Source of the DNA: Stromatinia cepivora
Lineage: Eukaryota > Ascomycota > Leotiomycetes > Helotiales > Sclerotiniaceae
Assembly: GCA_014898415.1 (NCBI GenBank)
Contig: RCTD01000018.1
Span: forward strand, 749,001 to 813,000
Length of the DNA: 64,000 nt
Reading direction: 5' to 3'
The notes beneath the pieces were generated by a model. The model did no database searches. It saw nothing but the letters and a program-made list of their open reading frames with translations, and had not been told where the DNA came from. The position numbers and the translations under genes were made by a program. Below are positions 1 to 11,390 of the stretch, piece by piece (position 1 is the stretch's first letter; every line of letters begins with the position of its first letter).

Positions 1-1509
1 CGTAACGATTCTCTCCCCATCCCCCTGCACAAAGCCCAGAACCCCACCACCCTCCCCATCCCCCCTATGACCCTTCCACTCCCTCACAAATCCCGAATTA
101 GCCATTCCCGTCCCACCCCTCGTATCCCACCTCCTAACCACACCATCCATACCACAACTCGTCAGGAGCCAGCCACCCGACTGCGCATTCTTGACAAATT
201 CCACTTTCACCACGCTATACTCCTCATGCGCTTCTTTGATATGACGACGAACTGCGAAACGGTGCGCGGAGTCAAAGAGAGCGATACTACCGTCTACGCT
301 ACCGGTGGCCATGAGTGTTAAGGGCGGTTGAGCGAATGCGATGGATTCGATTCCATCACCTTGTGCTTGTAAATCTGCGAGGATTTGACCGGCTTGTCCT
401 GCTGATGCAGCGGTTCCACTTGCTTTTCCACCTGCTTGTTTTCCGCCTTTATTTTTCGATGCAGCGCCTGCACCACTTCTGCCAGCTGGGGCTGCCCCAG
501 AAGAATCTCCCAATCGAGGTAATCCAACGACTTTTATTGAACCACCTGCTCCACCCACCGCAACAAAAGCACCAGTTGGCGCAATCCCCACACTGAATAA
601 GCCCCCCTCAACCGCAAATCTCTGATCCAACGCCGTAAGACCCACAACCGTCTGTCCACTCTCACCCTGTGTTAAACCCGCCGCGGCCGCCTCTCCAAAA
701 ACATCCCACACATATAAACTTCCATCCTCACTAACCGTGGCCAACAATTTTCCATCCGGCGACCACGCCCCCGCAGTACAAGACTCAGTATGTAAGAAAT
801 AACTCTGCATCATCTGCAGGGGAGCATCCTTCTGACTTGGATCCACCGTATAAACCCACACACTCCCATCATTTGCGCCCAACGCAAAAGTATTCGGCGA
901 TTTCTCATACGGACAAGCGATCAACCAATTAATTTCCTCGACTTCCTGCGCTTCGGTGTAGAATTTCCATTTACTCCCATTCGTAACATAAGCTCTTAAT
1001 TTTCCATCCAATCCTCCGGAAAGCAGAAATTTCCCATCCGGCAACGTAAATGCCAACGCATTAATCGAATCCGTATGGCCATCCAATTTAAAAATTGGTT
1101 CCAGACCCCTCCTCTCGACGCGTTCATTCGGATTACTCTGATAACTAGCTGGAAGCACGGGACTCGGTTCGGGCGTCGCATCGAAAATGTATCCGGCGCC
1201 AGGAGCATCATCGCCGTCACTTCCACCCGTGGCTATGATCTCTGGTCGTGTAGGATGCTGGGCTATGCAGAAGATGGAATCTTTATGGTGATCCATGTGC
1301 GCGACTGAATCATTTTGGAGTTGGTATTCTTCTTGCATTAAATCATCTTCGTTTTCGCCTTCTCCTTGGGCTTCTTCGTCGTCGCCGGAATCCATGGCTG
1401 CGTCTCCGTCTACATCTTCGATTTCTTCGGCCGCGTCGGCAGGATCAAACATTTCGTTGTCGTCTTCGTTGATGGGGTCATTGTCGTGAGGGTCGTGGGA
1501 GGATGACAT
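1..1509 (-). CDS. SQT1: SQT1/AAMP-type WD40 ribosome-assembly protein (3' end off the window)
   Basis: The minus-strand frame is open without introns from the ATG at 1509 to the window edge, 503 codons. The N-terminus (about residues 1-55) is strongly acidic, followed by WD40 repeats with recognisable pieces such as LDGHTDSINALAFTLPDGK, GGLDGKLRAYV, TVSEDGSLYVWDV and SCGMDGVVRRWDT. A low-complexity Gly/Ala/Lys insert lies near 400-480 of the window. The acidic head plus WD40 order matches yeast Sqt1 and animal AAMP; Sqt1 is the dedicated chaperone that captures ribosomal protein uL16 (Rpl10). The last visible residues (GERIVT) resemble the family's C-terminus, so only about a dozen residues should be missing. 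The family assignment is from recall of motif order, not a search; another cytosolic WD40 protein is the alternative. Confidence 0.8.
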   Translation of the reverse strand, partial: MSSSHDPHDNDPINEDDNEMFDPADAAEEIEDVDGDAAMDSGDDEEAQGEGENEDDLMQEEYQLQNDSVAHMDHHKDSIFCIAQHPTRPEIIATGGSDGDDAPGAGYIFDATPEPSPVLPASYQSNPNERVERRGLEPIFKLDGHTDSINALAFTLPDGKFLLSGGLDGKLRAYVTNGSKWKFYTEAQEVEEINWLIACPYEKSPNTFALGANDGSVWVYTVDPSQKDAPLQMMQSYFLHTESCTAGAWSPDGKLLATVSEDGSLYVWDVFGEAAAAGLTQGESGQTVVGLTALDQRFAVEGGLFSVGIAPTGAFVAVGGAGGSIKVVGLPRLGDSSGAAPAGRSGAGAASKNKGGKQAGGKASGTAASAGQAGQILADLQAQGDGIESIAFAQPPLTLMATGSVDGSIALFDSAHRFAVRRHIKEAHEEYSVVKVEFVKNAQSGGWLLTSCGMDGVVRRWDTRGGTGMANSGFVREWKGHRGDGEGGGVLGFVQGDGERIVT

Positions 1510-2139
1510 TGTGTGTATTGGTTTGTTTGTTTTTTCGGGGGTATAAAAGGAGTATTGAAATGAAATGTATAAGTTGAAAGCTGGCTGCGGAATTCGTCAA
1601 GATAACCTTTAAAATTGTTTTCTTCGGAGTTCGAAAATGCTTGATAATCTTTTTTTCCCTGGGTTCTGTTTATTTTGCCCCGCGACGCACGGGCCAATGA
1701 GATTCTGCCCCTCCATTTCCGTCTTTATTAGTATCAAGTTTCAATATCCCCGATATGGGCTTACAAATGTTAAGTAGCATTTCAAAATCTTGGAATTTCT
1801 CACCTACAGTTTGGGTTTCTATGTTATTACAACTGGAATCCTTTCTCATCCCCGAATTCCTGTATGATATTAGGATCGGACTTAAGTTATGTCTGTACTT
1901 CAGAAGTTTTCTGGTGAGCTATGTCTTCAGTATGTACGCAGTAGACATGCATGAGTATTATAGATATGGTAGTTAAAGCTTCGATTTATCCCGCTATACG
2001 CGAATGTATTTATCTTCCTGTATATTAAAACATATTATTAAAAAGTCCTTCACTAGAACCTTCGTATTACAGCATCTACCTCTCTCTCCAACTTCCAACG
2101 TCTCTCCCTCTAACGTCTACTCTCACGGCGGCCACCACC
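1510..2139. other. Intergenic: upstream of SQT1, 3' of the acyl-CoA ligase gene
   Basis: About 630 bp separate the SQT1 start from the stop of the ligase gene; both genes are on the minus strand. No gene is supported. It should hold the SQT1 promoter and the ligase 5'-proximal neighbour's spacer. Small ORFs here show no coding character. Confidence 0.5.
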
Positions 2140-4341
2140 TTACAACTTCGCACCCTCAGCTCTTCTCGCCTCCCTTTCTTTATCCCTCAATAATCTCCTC
2201 AAAATCTTTCCACTGGGGCTCTTAGGAATAACATCAATAAACTCCACACCGCCCTTTAACCACTTATGCCTCGCTTTATGGCTTTCTACCCATTTCATGA
2301 TATCTTTCTTCACCATCAAATCATTCTCTTCTATACCTACTAATGTAGATTTGACAACATATGCTTTAGGTATCTCACCAGCTGCATCGTCCGGGATAGG
2401 GATGACTGCACAATCCGCGACTGAAGGATGGGCTAGGAGATGAGATTCGAGCTCAGCAGGTGCAACTTGGAGACCCTGTCCATTTGTGTAAGTTGGATTT
2501 GGCTAGGAGATTAGACGAGGGGAGCTGATGTGATCTTACCTTGACCTTGATGAGTTCCTTGATTCTATCCACGATGAAAACATGTTCATTCCCTGATGGA
2601 CTCATGCGAATTTCAGCTTCATCTCCCGTACGCATCCATCTACCATTTCCATCTGTATCCGCGATGAATGTCTCTTTATTTGCCTTTTCATTGTTGAGAT
2701 ATCCAAGAACTACCGATTTTGACTGTACTACCAGTTCACCTGGCTCGTTAAGGCCAGTAACTTCAACGCCTTTTGGATTGACTAATTTTGCGCGAACTCC
2801 TGGGATTAGTGAGCCACAAGATCCAAGCCAGAGGTCTTTTCCGGAAGACATGCAAATTACGGTTGATGTTTCGGTTAGACCTATGAGTTATGTTAGATAT
2901 TGTTTTGTCTGATCAAAAGGGTAAAACTAGGTACCATAGCCTTGACTAATGACCCATTTGGGATAAATCTTTTGTAAATCTTGGGCTGTTTCTATGCCCA
3001 GAGGCGCTGCTCCCGTAAAAATACCCCGAACCGAACTCATATCAAATTTCGAGCATACGGATTGATTGTTTACCATTTGAATGATGATTGGAGGAACCTG
3101 ATGATAATGAGCTTGGAACTTCCACATTTTATGTATATAATACTTACTAAATAGAGACACTGAATTTTGTAGGTTTGAATGCTATTCAAGAATGATTTGA
3201 GTTCAAACTTGGGAAGGACAATTACTTCATCACCGCGGTAAGTTGTAGTTTGGGCTATGACGACTAAACCATAAATATGGCTTAGAGGGAGAAGACCTAA
3301 GGCTACTTCTGTGTTCTTGTTCCATTCATCTCTATAGTTCTTCTCATATGTTTTGATTTGTAGGATATTTGACATAACATTTTGGTGGCTGACCATGACT
3401 CCTTTCTGGTAATATTGTTAGCTACTTTCCCTCAATTGACAGTCGTGATGTCCGCGATCATTCTGAGAGTTTTCTAATTCAAATCTAGGAAAAAACTTAC
3501 AGGCAAACCTGAAGTTCCACTTGAGTAACATAAATATGCTGTTTGTCGAGCCGCCTGTCCCTTCTCCATTCTCAATGGCTCTAATTTCGGAAGCTTTTCT
3601 CCCGCAGAAATTAAATCATCCGCAGTCTTAAATGGTACCTTCTTGTCTCCAGTAAACGCCTTGGGCATATCCAGAATATATATTTGACCATTTTTGATAC
3701 CAGCGGCTTTTGCAGCTTGAAGAGCAGTCTCTAGTAAAGGTATACACTATCCTCAATTAGTGCCCATTTTGAATCCTTGTGAGACCGGAATTCTTACCGT
3801 GAAAAGTGCTTTAGACCCAGAAGACTTCAATTGAAATTCTAATTCCGCAGCAGAATATTGAGCATTTGCAGGTGAAACTACTCCACCTAATTCGTGAACA
3901 GCATATGCCAATGTCATGAAATCAATCTAAGAAATCATTAGTCCCCTGTTTGTTTGTGTGTTTGAGCACATCGTCCTACAGTATTGAGTGAGAATACTCC
4001 CATTACTTTATCCCATTCTGTTCCGGTATTTGGTTGCCATCCTAACTCTTTTGATAGAGCCTTTGCTAAATGCTCAACCCGCTGCGCCTGTTCAGCAACT
4101 GTGTATGTTTTTCCTGTGATTCCACATGTGAAGGGATTGCGAGATGATTTAAACGGTTGTCTGCCGTGTTTCTCATTTAGCATGAATTGACTGATTGGTA
4201 TATCATCTGGTACATCTATTTGGGAGAATTGTTAGCTACACAATTCCAAGGGAAAGCAATGAAGATTCACAATCAAAGGAATAAGAGTTTGTACATACTC
4301 AATGGCGTATTTGGAACCCATGATGGAGGTGTGAAAACCAT
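2140..4341 (-). CDS. Peroxisomal acyl-CoA synthetase / 4-coumarate-CoA ligase-like enzyme
   Basis: Eight exons: 4341-4299, 4215-3980, 3926-3798, 3746-3501, 3405-3148, 3097-2935, 2880-2540, 2475-2140; 583 aa, the usual length of the ANL (AMP-binding) family. The P-loop SSGTSGLPKG spans an intron at about residues 211-220. GYGLTET (about 357-363) and the motor-hinge RTGDEAEI follow, then the C-terminal lid with KELIKVKG and the catalytic-lysine region PKSPSGKILRRLL. The protein ends in Ala-Lys-Leu, a PTS1 variant, so import into peroxisomes is likely. The enzyme would activate a carboxylic acid to its CoA thioester through an acyl-adenylate; whether the substrate is a fatty, aromatic or secondary-metabolite acid cannot be read from the sequence. 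All splice sites are GT..AG and preserve frame. Confidence 0.88.
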
Positions 4342-4933
4342 GATGCTGAGTTTATGATATCGCAAGCTCTAGATAAAGCAGGGATGTTGGCACTGCACTG
4401 TAACCCTGGGGCAAGGTTAAGAAATCAGGGGTTCCAATGTTGCTTTGCAGATTACCAAATCAAAATTGATATATCTGAATTGAAGTTGTAAGAATTGATC
4501 AAACGACTGAGTAAACAAGCTGTTTACTTTAAGTAGAGAGGGAAAAGTCCAGGAGTAGATAAAATGAATCTATGATAGCTTTACTTGATCCTGGTGATTT
4601 GTTGAAACCAATAACTTGTCACTGCTGCTAATGCGGGGTTCGGAGATACTTCAGTATAAGTACAAGTCTACTTGTGCGACGGAAAAGTATACAACAAGCT
4701 TCCTCCTATATAAGCTCAAATTTGGCGGGGAAAATCCTTGATATGACCAACGGAATCGAATTATTCCTTATATTCCATTTTATTAATTGGGAATTCGTAT
4801 AGAAAAACAAGCAAAATATTCCAAAAACTTTACGGTACTTTACGGATAAATGACGGCAGCCGAGGCACCTGAGTGGAGTACGGAGTAGATCCAATATCTT
4901 CATTTAAATCTTGTTCCTGTAGACGATTCGATT
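4342..4933. other. Intergenic: upstream of the acyl-CoA ligase gene
   Basis: This holds the presumed ligase promoter. No coding signal, RNA gene or repeat was recognised. Confidence 0.4.
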
Positions 4934-5184
4934 TTATTGTTCTTGAAGCCAGCCATGGGTTGAGGCTCCGACTACTTCAATCATTTGTATCTTATTAAAA
5001 CTTGGTTCTTTCTCCCCTTCATCCGACCATGTTAGAACTGCCAGCTGATGGCTTGGTGTGCAGTCGTCTCCGACGTAAAGCCTGACAAGGTTGCTTAACA
5101 CCGAAAGGAGCTCAGGTACGAGATAGAGACTCCAAAGAGTTGTGGTCAGTGCAATGATCCACATGATCCCGTCATTAGCGGCGG
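4934..5184 (-). pseudogene. Possible terminal exon or remnant of a membrane-protein gene
   Basis: Read on the minus strand from a good acceptor (..gattcag at about 5185), an open frame of about 80 codons runs to a stop at 4934. It has a hydrophobic stretch (about 20 residues, including LTTTLWSLYLVPELLSVL) followed by a hydrophilic tail containing DDCTPSHQLAVLTWSDEG. It looks protein-like, but no upstream exon joins in frame: candidate exons at 5270-5684 contain stops or the wrong phase. It may be the last exon of a gene I cannot reconstruct, or a decayed gene. No family is recognised. Confidence 0.25.
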
Positions 5185-7287
5185 CAATTACTGAATCAAA
5201 TGTCGGGTTAGACCAGTGTTACACAGTCTTGGGGGATAAAGCGGTAAGAGAGAATCCTACACACAATACCTAGTCATTTGATCGGAATGATCGGATAAGT
5301 CGGTTGCGCAAAAGAAAAGGGGTAGGTATGAAGGGAGTTACTATCGTTAATAACTCCAAAAACTCAATCTTTGCAATTGCATAAATGAGGGAATTTTTGC
5401 AGCCATCCTCTTGGCCAGAAACGATCAAGCAAGCTCTATTCTCTGATGCAATGTGCGAAGGCAATGATAAAGTAATGAGTCTGAGGACCACCATGTTGAG
5501 AATAAAGGAGCAATGGCTTCAAAAGCGAAGTGAGGATATTACGGTATGAACAGAATATACAGAATGGGGTTTGGTGTTCTATCAGAAAGAGTATGCTGGC
5601 TCTCTCATTCATGAATTGTATTTGGCATAGCAATTCATTGGATTCAAGGGAAATGTGTATGGTATTTTTGGTCTGTTCAAACATATTATGGTGGGTAGCA
5701 TTTCCTGTTTGTAAGAGGGAAACTGTCCAGCAGTGTTCTGGGTTTTAGCAAGCATATCACACTTAAATTTGACTCATCATTAATGAGTCAGGAGTGAGCT
5801 GAGTCCATGACAGATATATCTTGATATAAAACTCAAGAGGAATCAAAGGGGCTGGATATCCTTTCTCTATACATTTTTTTATATTTCGTGCTTAGCTGAA
5901 GAAAAGGCATGGAGCTATCTCCATGTAGTACATCAAATAATTTATTTGATATTTACTAGATGTAAACCTCGAATGATTCTAGTCTGGATAGGGGAGGGTT
6001 ATAGGATTACACAGTACTTGGTTCAAATATGCATTGGTTCAGGCCACAGGTAGTCCAAGAAAGTGTTTTATCTGCCTGTTCAGATGAATAATCAAGGAAT
6101 CACCCCATAGCCTTTCATTCTATCAGAAGTGTCAATGTCTTCTCCCTTTTCTTTGACATCTGTGAACGGTCAATGAAGGATTGAAACCGGAATGAAGGAT
6201 CTTTTTAATAACTGATGGGTTTGTTTTACACGTCAAAAGATCTTTCGTACATACACTTAAAAGGTCTAGCTGTGCACCAACAGCAGTCAATGGAAAAGCT
6301 AGCTAGTAACTACCTAGGTAAAGTCCATTGAGTATATCCTCACTTTCACATATGGAGTCATTATCATAAATCTTCTAGAAACACATGTCTATCCTCGGAG
6401 GTTCAATAGGTTCAATCCACACATCATTTTCAAAAGCAGTGAATTTGAGAAATGGTCATCACTGCTGCCAACCATATAGGGTTTCCCTATGATGTCCCGG
6501 ACCGAATGTATCAGACAGAATGTATTACAATTTCTAATCTCATTTTGGACAAGCAATTCAGTCCGGTCGAACTGCGAAACCCCTTCATAGGGGTGAGATT
6601 GACAAGACTCAATTCATCAATCTCCTTCATATAAACATTTCCACACCTTTAACTTAAAATCCTCAGGACCATGACTTGATTTTGTCCTCTTGATCTTCAA
6701 TTGTATATTCCATAAATTCACTTATATCATTCGATATCCCCATCAATCATTCTTCGATTGAGGGGATAAAAAATCTTGTTCAAAATACCTTTCGATGAAA
6801 TTCGAAGTTCGAGGCTTGTGGGATCGAAGCTGTAATTCACCCTTACCTAGTATGCACACCACTTTCTTCTCATGCATGAACAGTAAATAACTTCAGACAA
6901 ATAATTTCAGACGGGTAGTAAATCATTCTTTTATTTCTTTGTTGATCAAATTAAACATTCGATCTTACATCATTTCTCCGATCGAGGTCCAATTATCTTT
7001 TGAGGGGGAAAAGACAAAAAGACGGAAGGGTGAATACCTGGGGAAAGTCACGCTAGTGATAGTGCTATTTGAACCCTCGAGGGTATACTTAAGAGTTCGA
7101 CCTCCTGTCAATCAACTTGATCCTTCTTTTCCTCTACAACCTTCTTTTTATCCTCAATTATTACAGTTTGTTACTTCCTTCTATCCTAGTTTCTTTTTAC
7201 TTCAAGGTATTTCTAAGATACCTTCATCTTCAATCATCATCAATACCTTCTTTAGACTACTATTAGAATTCTTTTGACAGGCTCAAT
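5185..7287. other. Intergenic region upstream of the AlkB-like gene
   Basis: About 2.1 kb without a supported gene. Short perfect palindromes occur at about 5932-5950 (ATCAAATAA-T-TTATTTGAT) and in the 7070-7085 stretch (ACCCTCGAGGGT). A pyrimidine-rich leader at about 7110-7260, immediately before the ATG at 7288, looks like a fungal core promoter/5' UTR. Confidence 0.4.
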
Positions 7288-10200
7288 ATGATTTCTTTAA
7301 AACAGCACCAACACCGAGATAATGCTAGTCTTTCCAAGATCTCCATCTCTGACATTACACATCCTTCCAGTTCTGGTTCTATGACTTCATTGTCTTCTGT
7401 TTCTGACACTGATGAGGTAAGATCGAGAAATGAACCCTCCCAAAACCTTTGACACTTCCCGAACTAAGCATACTTCATACTTCACTTTTCAAAATAACTT
7501 TCTTTTAGAATGTCTGTCTCGGGGATCAATGTTCCCTTACCTATAAATGCTCTACATGTTATATATTATTACTTCCCTCTTTGTATATGGTCCTTTGCTT
7601 ATCGGAGTCGAAGAACATTCACTTGATCAAGATACTCCCCTTCATTTCATTATCATGCCTTTTCTTCCACAATGGTTCGGGTTATGCTGACTTTTGAACT
7701 TTGAAGGATCTTGGGCTCTTTGTGAACAAAGGTTACTCTATGCAGAATGAGGATGGTACTTGGTCTGATTCCAGTCTTTCCTCTTTGCCATCTACTCCAT
7801 CAAACACACCATCACCTCCTGCTACCACTCACAAAGTCACTCGACACAGCAGAACTACCCGGAGTACTCGAAATGTGGTCCAACAACCCACCATGGATAA
7901 ATTCTTCACGAGAGCTCATAAACCAGTGGTTCCCACCAAGCGCAAGGCTGTGGTCAGCAGTGATGATGAGTTCTCCCCTGACGCCACTCAACAATCATCG
8001 GAACCTCCACGCAAGAAGAGCACCGCTACATCCGCTCGTAAGTCTCGTCAGCCAGCCGCTCCCAAAGCTCGAAAACCTGTAACCAAGGCCAAGGAGCTAC
8101 CTTCTCTCGAAAACGCAACGCTGGGCAAGCCAGAAGCCTGGGGCCAGCCTGAGGTATGGGCTGAAAAGCGTCAGCAACTCTGTTCCTCACTTCCTTATCA
8201 CAGAGGGTACGAATCTGCCGCCTATCGAACTAATGGCATGATTGCTGGCTTCCTGGCGAACCAAGGAGCTGGTCCACGTGATGTCTTCACAGAAGATATC
8301 TACATCACTGGAGTGTAAGTTGCTCCAACCCCAATGATGCCTGATTCTTGCTTACAATCATTTGAACAGTGGTGGTGGCAAGGAAAAAGGTGAAGATGGT
8401 GAAACCAAGCAAGTCAAGGACCAAAATGTCAGCTCCATTGCCATTTCCTTCCAGCGTACCATGGATGCCAAGCTACCAGTTGCAATGATTGCTGGTAAGT
8501 ATTATCTTGAACACATGGAAGCCTCATATCCTTATACTAATACATCTATAGGTCAGCGTAATCCCATTTGTCCTGTCAAGCTCACTCACCATTTTAATGT
8601 CCTTGACTTTTTTCACATCACTGATGTTTGGTGTGAGCTTCAAGGCGGTCTCAAAGTCTGGAAGGTCCGAATGGAAAAGATCGACCTAACAAAGCGATCT
8701 TGGTGGTCCCCGGTCAACTCTGTCGCCCATCTCTCCCAAAATTACGATGGTGTAAAGACGGTTGTTCAGACGTGTCATGCTTGCAATACTTCATGCAAGA
8801 CTATCTACACACAAGGTTGGACTTGTCGAAGCCCTCAATGCGAGTTTTTCTACTCTTTTGACCATCAGGTTGATGTCAATGACCTCCAGTACTGTGAGGA
8901 TTTCCTACAGGAGCGAACTCCATACACCGGCGCTCCCCCTCCCCCTTTGCGACCTGAGCCTGTCACTGACGCAGACTTGGTTGATGAAGATGTCTTTGGT
9001 GTTGAAGAACGATGCAAGCAAGGCATTGTTTGTCCAAAATGTCATGGATGTATCCGTCGTTTGGAATGGCAACAATGGACTTGCGAGACTGTGGGCTGTG
9101 ATTTCACTCACACCGTCACACAAATCCCTGTTCCCCTCTCTAAAGTCCTCTCAGCTACTGCTTTCCTCGCTGACAAGAGTCCATTGGACTTTGTACATGA
9201 ATCAGTTGGCGTCAATCAAAAGCCCATTGGACATTATGACGTTTATGAGCTCAAGATCCCCGGTGAGATAACTCCAGCTGGCTGGATTCAGATTTTCCGT
9301 TCCAATGGTCTTATCAATTCCCAACCTGGTGGACCAAATGATCTTTTTCAGGGAATGCAGAAGGATGACTACAAGCTTCGCAGAGGCCCTGCTCGACACC
9401 CCGGCCGTAAGTTTCTTTCACTACTGTTGTCGCAATGTTACTTTGCTAACCTTCAGCAGTTCCAATGGAGATTGTGACAGCACATTTCGCATCCAACTGG
9501 GTAGGTTTTCCTTGAGTTTGGGAGTTTTTCTATTGCTAATTCATCAATATAGGGTGCTCCATACAAATTCTTGGTTGCACATGAAGCCAATTCTTTCGAG
9601 GATGCACCAGCACCTATCCTAAAAGCCATGCAAAGAATGACTTGGGCTGGAAAACAAGCATTTGCAGGAAAGGATGACACTGAATTCACTCCTTTCAATG
9701 AAATCTTGTGCCTTGGATACTTTGAAAACATGCACATTGGTGTATGTACCCTCTTATTGTCATGTTTAATTGATATACTGACATATTACAGTATCACGAT
9801 GATGGAGAAGACACTCTAGGCGAAACTGTTGCCACCTTATCTTTGGGAGCTTCCTCAACCATGTGCTTTCGACCAAAGAACAAGAGCACGATTGGCGGTA
9901 TTCTCAAAGCCACCAAGGGCTCTAAAACCTCCAAGAAGGATTACGTCAAAGTCACTTTAAACCATGGTGACATCATCGTTATGCATGGATCTGGTATTCA
10001 CAAGTACTACGAGGTAAGTAAACTCCTTTCATCATCACACAACTTAGGATATTAACCAATCCTATTAGCACGCTGTGACACCTCATGGACTCTTGAGATT
10101 TGCACTTACTTGTCGATACGTCAAGCCTGAGCTACTCAGTCCTGAAGACCGCATTCTTTGTGAACAAAAGAGTGCTCTTCCCGCCAACTTTGCCGATTAT

Positions 10201-10365
10201 GCCTATGATGGCGATGTTGGTGTAAAGGAGACAGCAAACCGACCAACCACAGAAGAAGATGATGAGTTCACCAAGCTCAAAAAATGGATCATCGCTAAGA
10301 AACTATCTGGCGAACTTAACACGGCTGAATGTGCGGAATTGCGGGAAATTATTCTCCGCAAATAA
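7288..10365 (+). CDS. AlkB-like 2-oxoglutarate/Fe(II) dioxygenase with duplicated Cys4 modules
   Basis: Eight exons: 7288-7416, 7707-8314, 8370-8494, 8552-9406, 9457-9500, 9553-9741, 9792-10013, 10069-10365; 822 aa. The N-terminal 200 residues are Ser/Thr/Lys/Pro-rich and basic (probably disordered, DNA-binding or nuclear). Two modules share the exact spacing C-x2-C-x13-C-x4-C: Cys362/365/379/384 and Cys448/451/465/470, each with WTC at the third cysteine. The C-terminal oxygenase has the iron triad His652-x-Asp654 (in YHDDGED) and His725 (in YEHAVTP), then Arg734-FALTC-Arg740, matching the AlkB RxNLTxR signature that binds 2-oxoglutarate. AlkB enzymes oxidatively demethylate nucleic acids or proteins; the substrate here is unknown. 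Length is far above a simple AlkB (about 220-350 aa) because of the N-terminal and Cys-rich parts. Confidence 0.85.
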
Positions 10366-11323
10366 GCACTCTACAACACTTGCTTCATCTTGCTTTTCTT
10401 TCGTCTACTATCTATCTACACATTATTGCGATATTTGCTTAAAGAGGTTATAACTTCGCCATATGATGATATTATGATAGCACAAGGAAGGATAATATTA
10501 CTGGACATAACATAGAAACATATTTATTTGCAGGGCTCTTGCGATCTCATTCTATTTGGGATTTTTCTTTACGGGCTCTGGGTATGCTCAATGGGTATTA
10601 TGGGATATTAGGGTACATATCAATATATTGGAGGATGGGCGTGGGCATGTAAATAGCTTTTAATCACATATGGAAGAACGATACATTGTGATTTATTCGC
10701 CATTTTACTTATGACATCTGTGATTTTACTGGCGATTTTATCACTATATATTATATTGGGTTGAGGATTCATCTTTCATACATGAGAGAATTTAATGAGT
10801 GACTATTTCACCAGGTACTGATAACATATGAGAAATCTCATCTAACCTCACTTCAAGCTTTGAACTCCGAACTCAGACGCTAGTTCTAAGATTATTTTCC
10901 CCCTCCCCTCCCCTGCGCTTCAATCAATTGCAAGCAAACTTCTAATTACTCAACTTACTCAATTTTTCTCTCTCTTTCTCTCATTGAAATGAAATAATCT
11001 TATAGTTCATATAGTTCATATAGTATAAAAACCCTAATCTAATATAGATAAAAAACCAGATCTGAAGAAGAGAAAAGAAGGGATAAATAAATGGGGATGG
11101 AAATAAAAATAAAAATGGAAGCAGATACTAGATATAGACTCGACTCGGTTCTTGGGATCTTGGATTTTGTTGATATATAGGTAGGTAGGTATAGTTAAAT
11201 AGTTAGTGGGGGGGTAAATTTAAGGATTGGGGTTGGGGGTTTAGGGTTTGAGTCGTGGAGGGATCTTTAGTTTGAAGTTTTTTTTCTTAAGCTTTTGGTG
11301 GATTGGGATTGGGATTGGGATTG

Positions 11324-11390
11324 GAAGGAGGAGAGGAAGGAGGAGAGGAAGGAGGAGAGGAAGGAGGAGAGGAAGGAGGAGAGGAAGGAA
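11324..11390 (+). repeat. Purine minisatellite, 12-bp unit AAGGAGGAGAGG
   Basis: About five head-to-tail copies of AAGGAGGAGAGG, preceded by three copies of GGATTG. The whole tract is pure purine on the plus strand. Confidence 0.85.

Noticed and set aside
6401..6425. tRNA T-arm-like GGTTCAATCC
   Set aside because: No cloverleaf can be folded around it: acceptor and anticodon arms are missing. No tRNA or rRNA gene was found anywhere in the window.
8762..9271. 169-codon plus-strand ORF inside the AlkB-like gene
   Set aside because: An overlapping frame of exon 4 with no domain; the real frame carries the duplicated Cys motifs.
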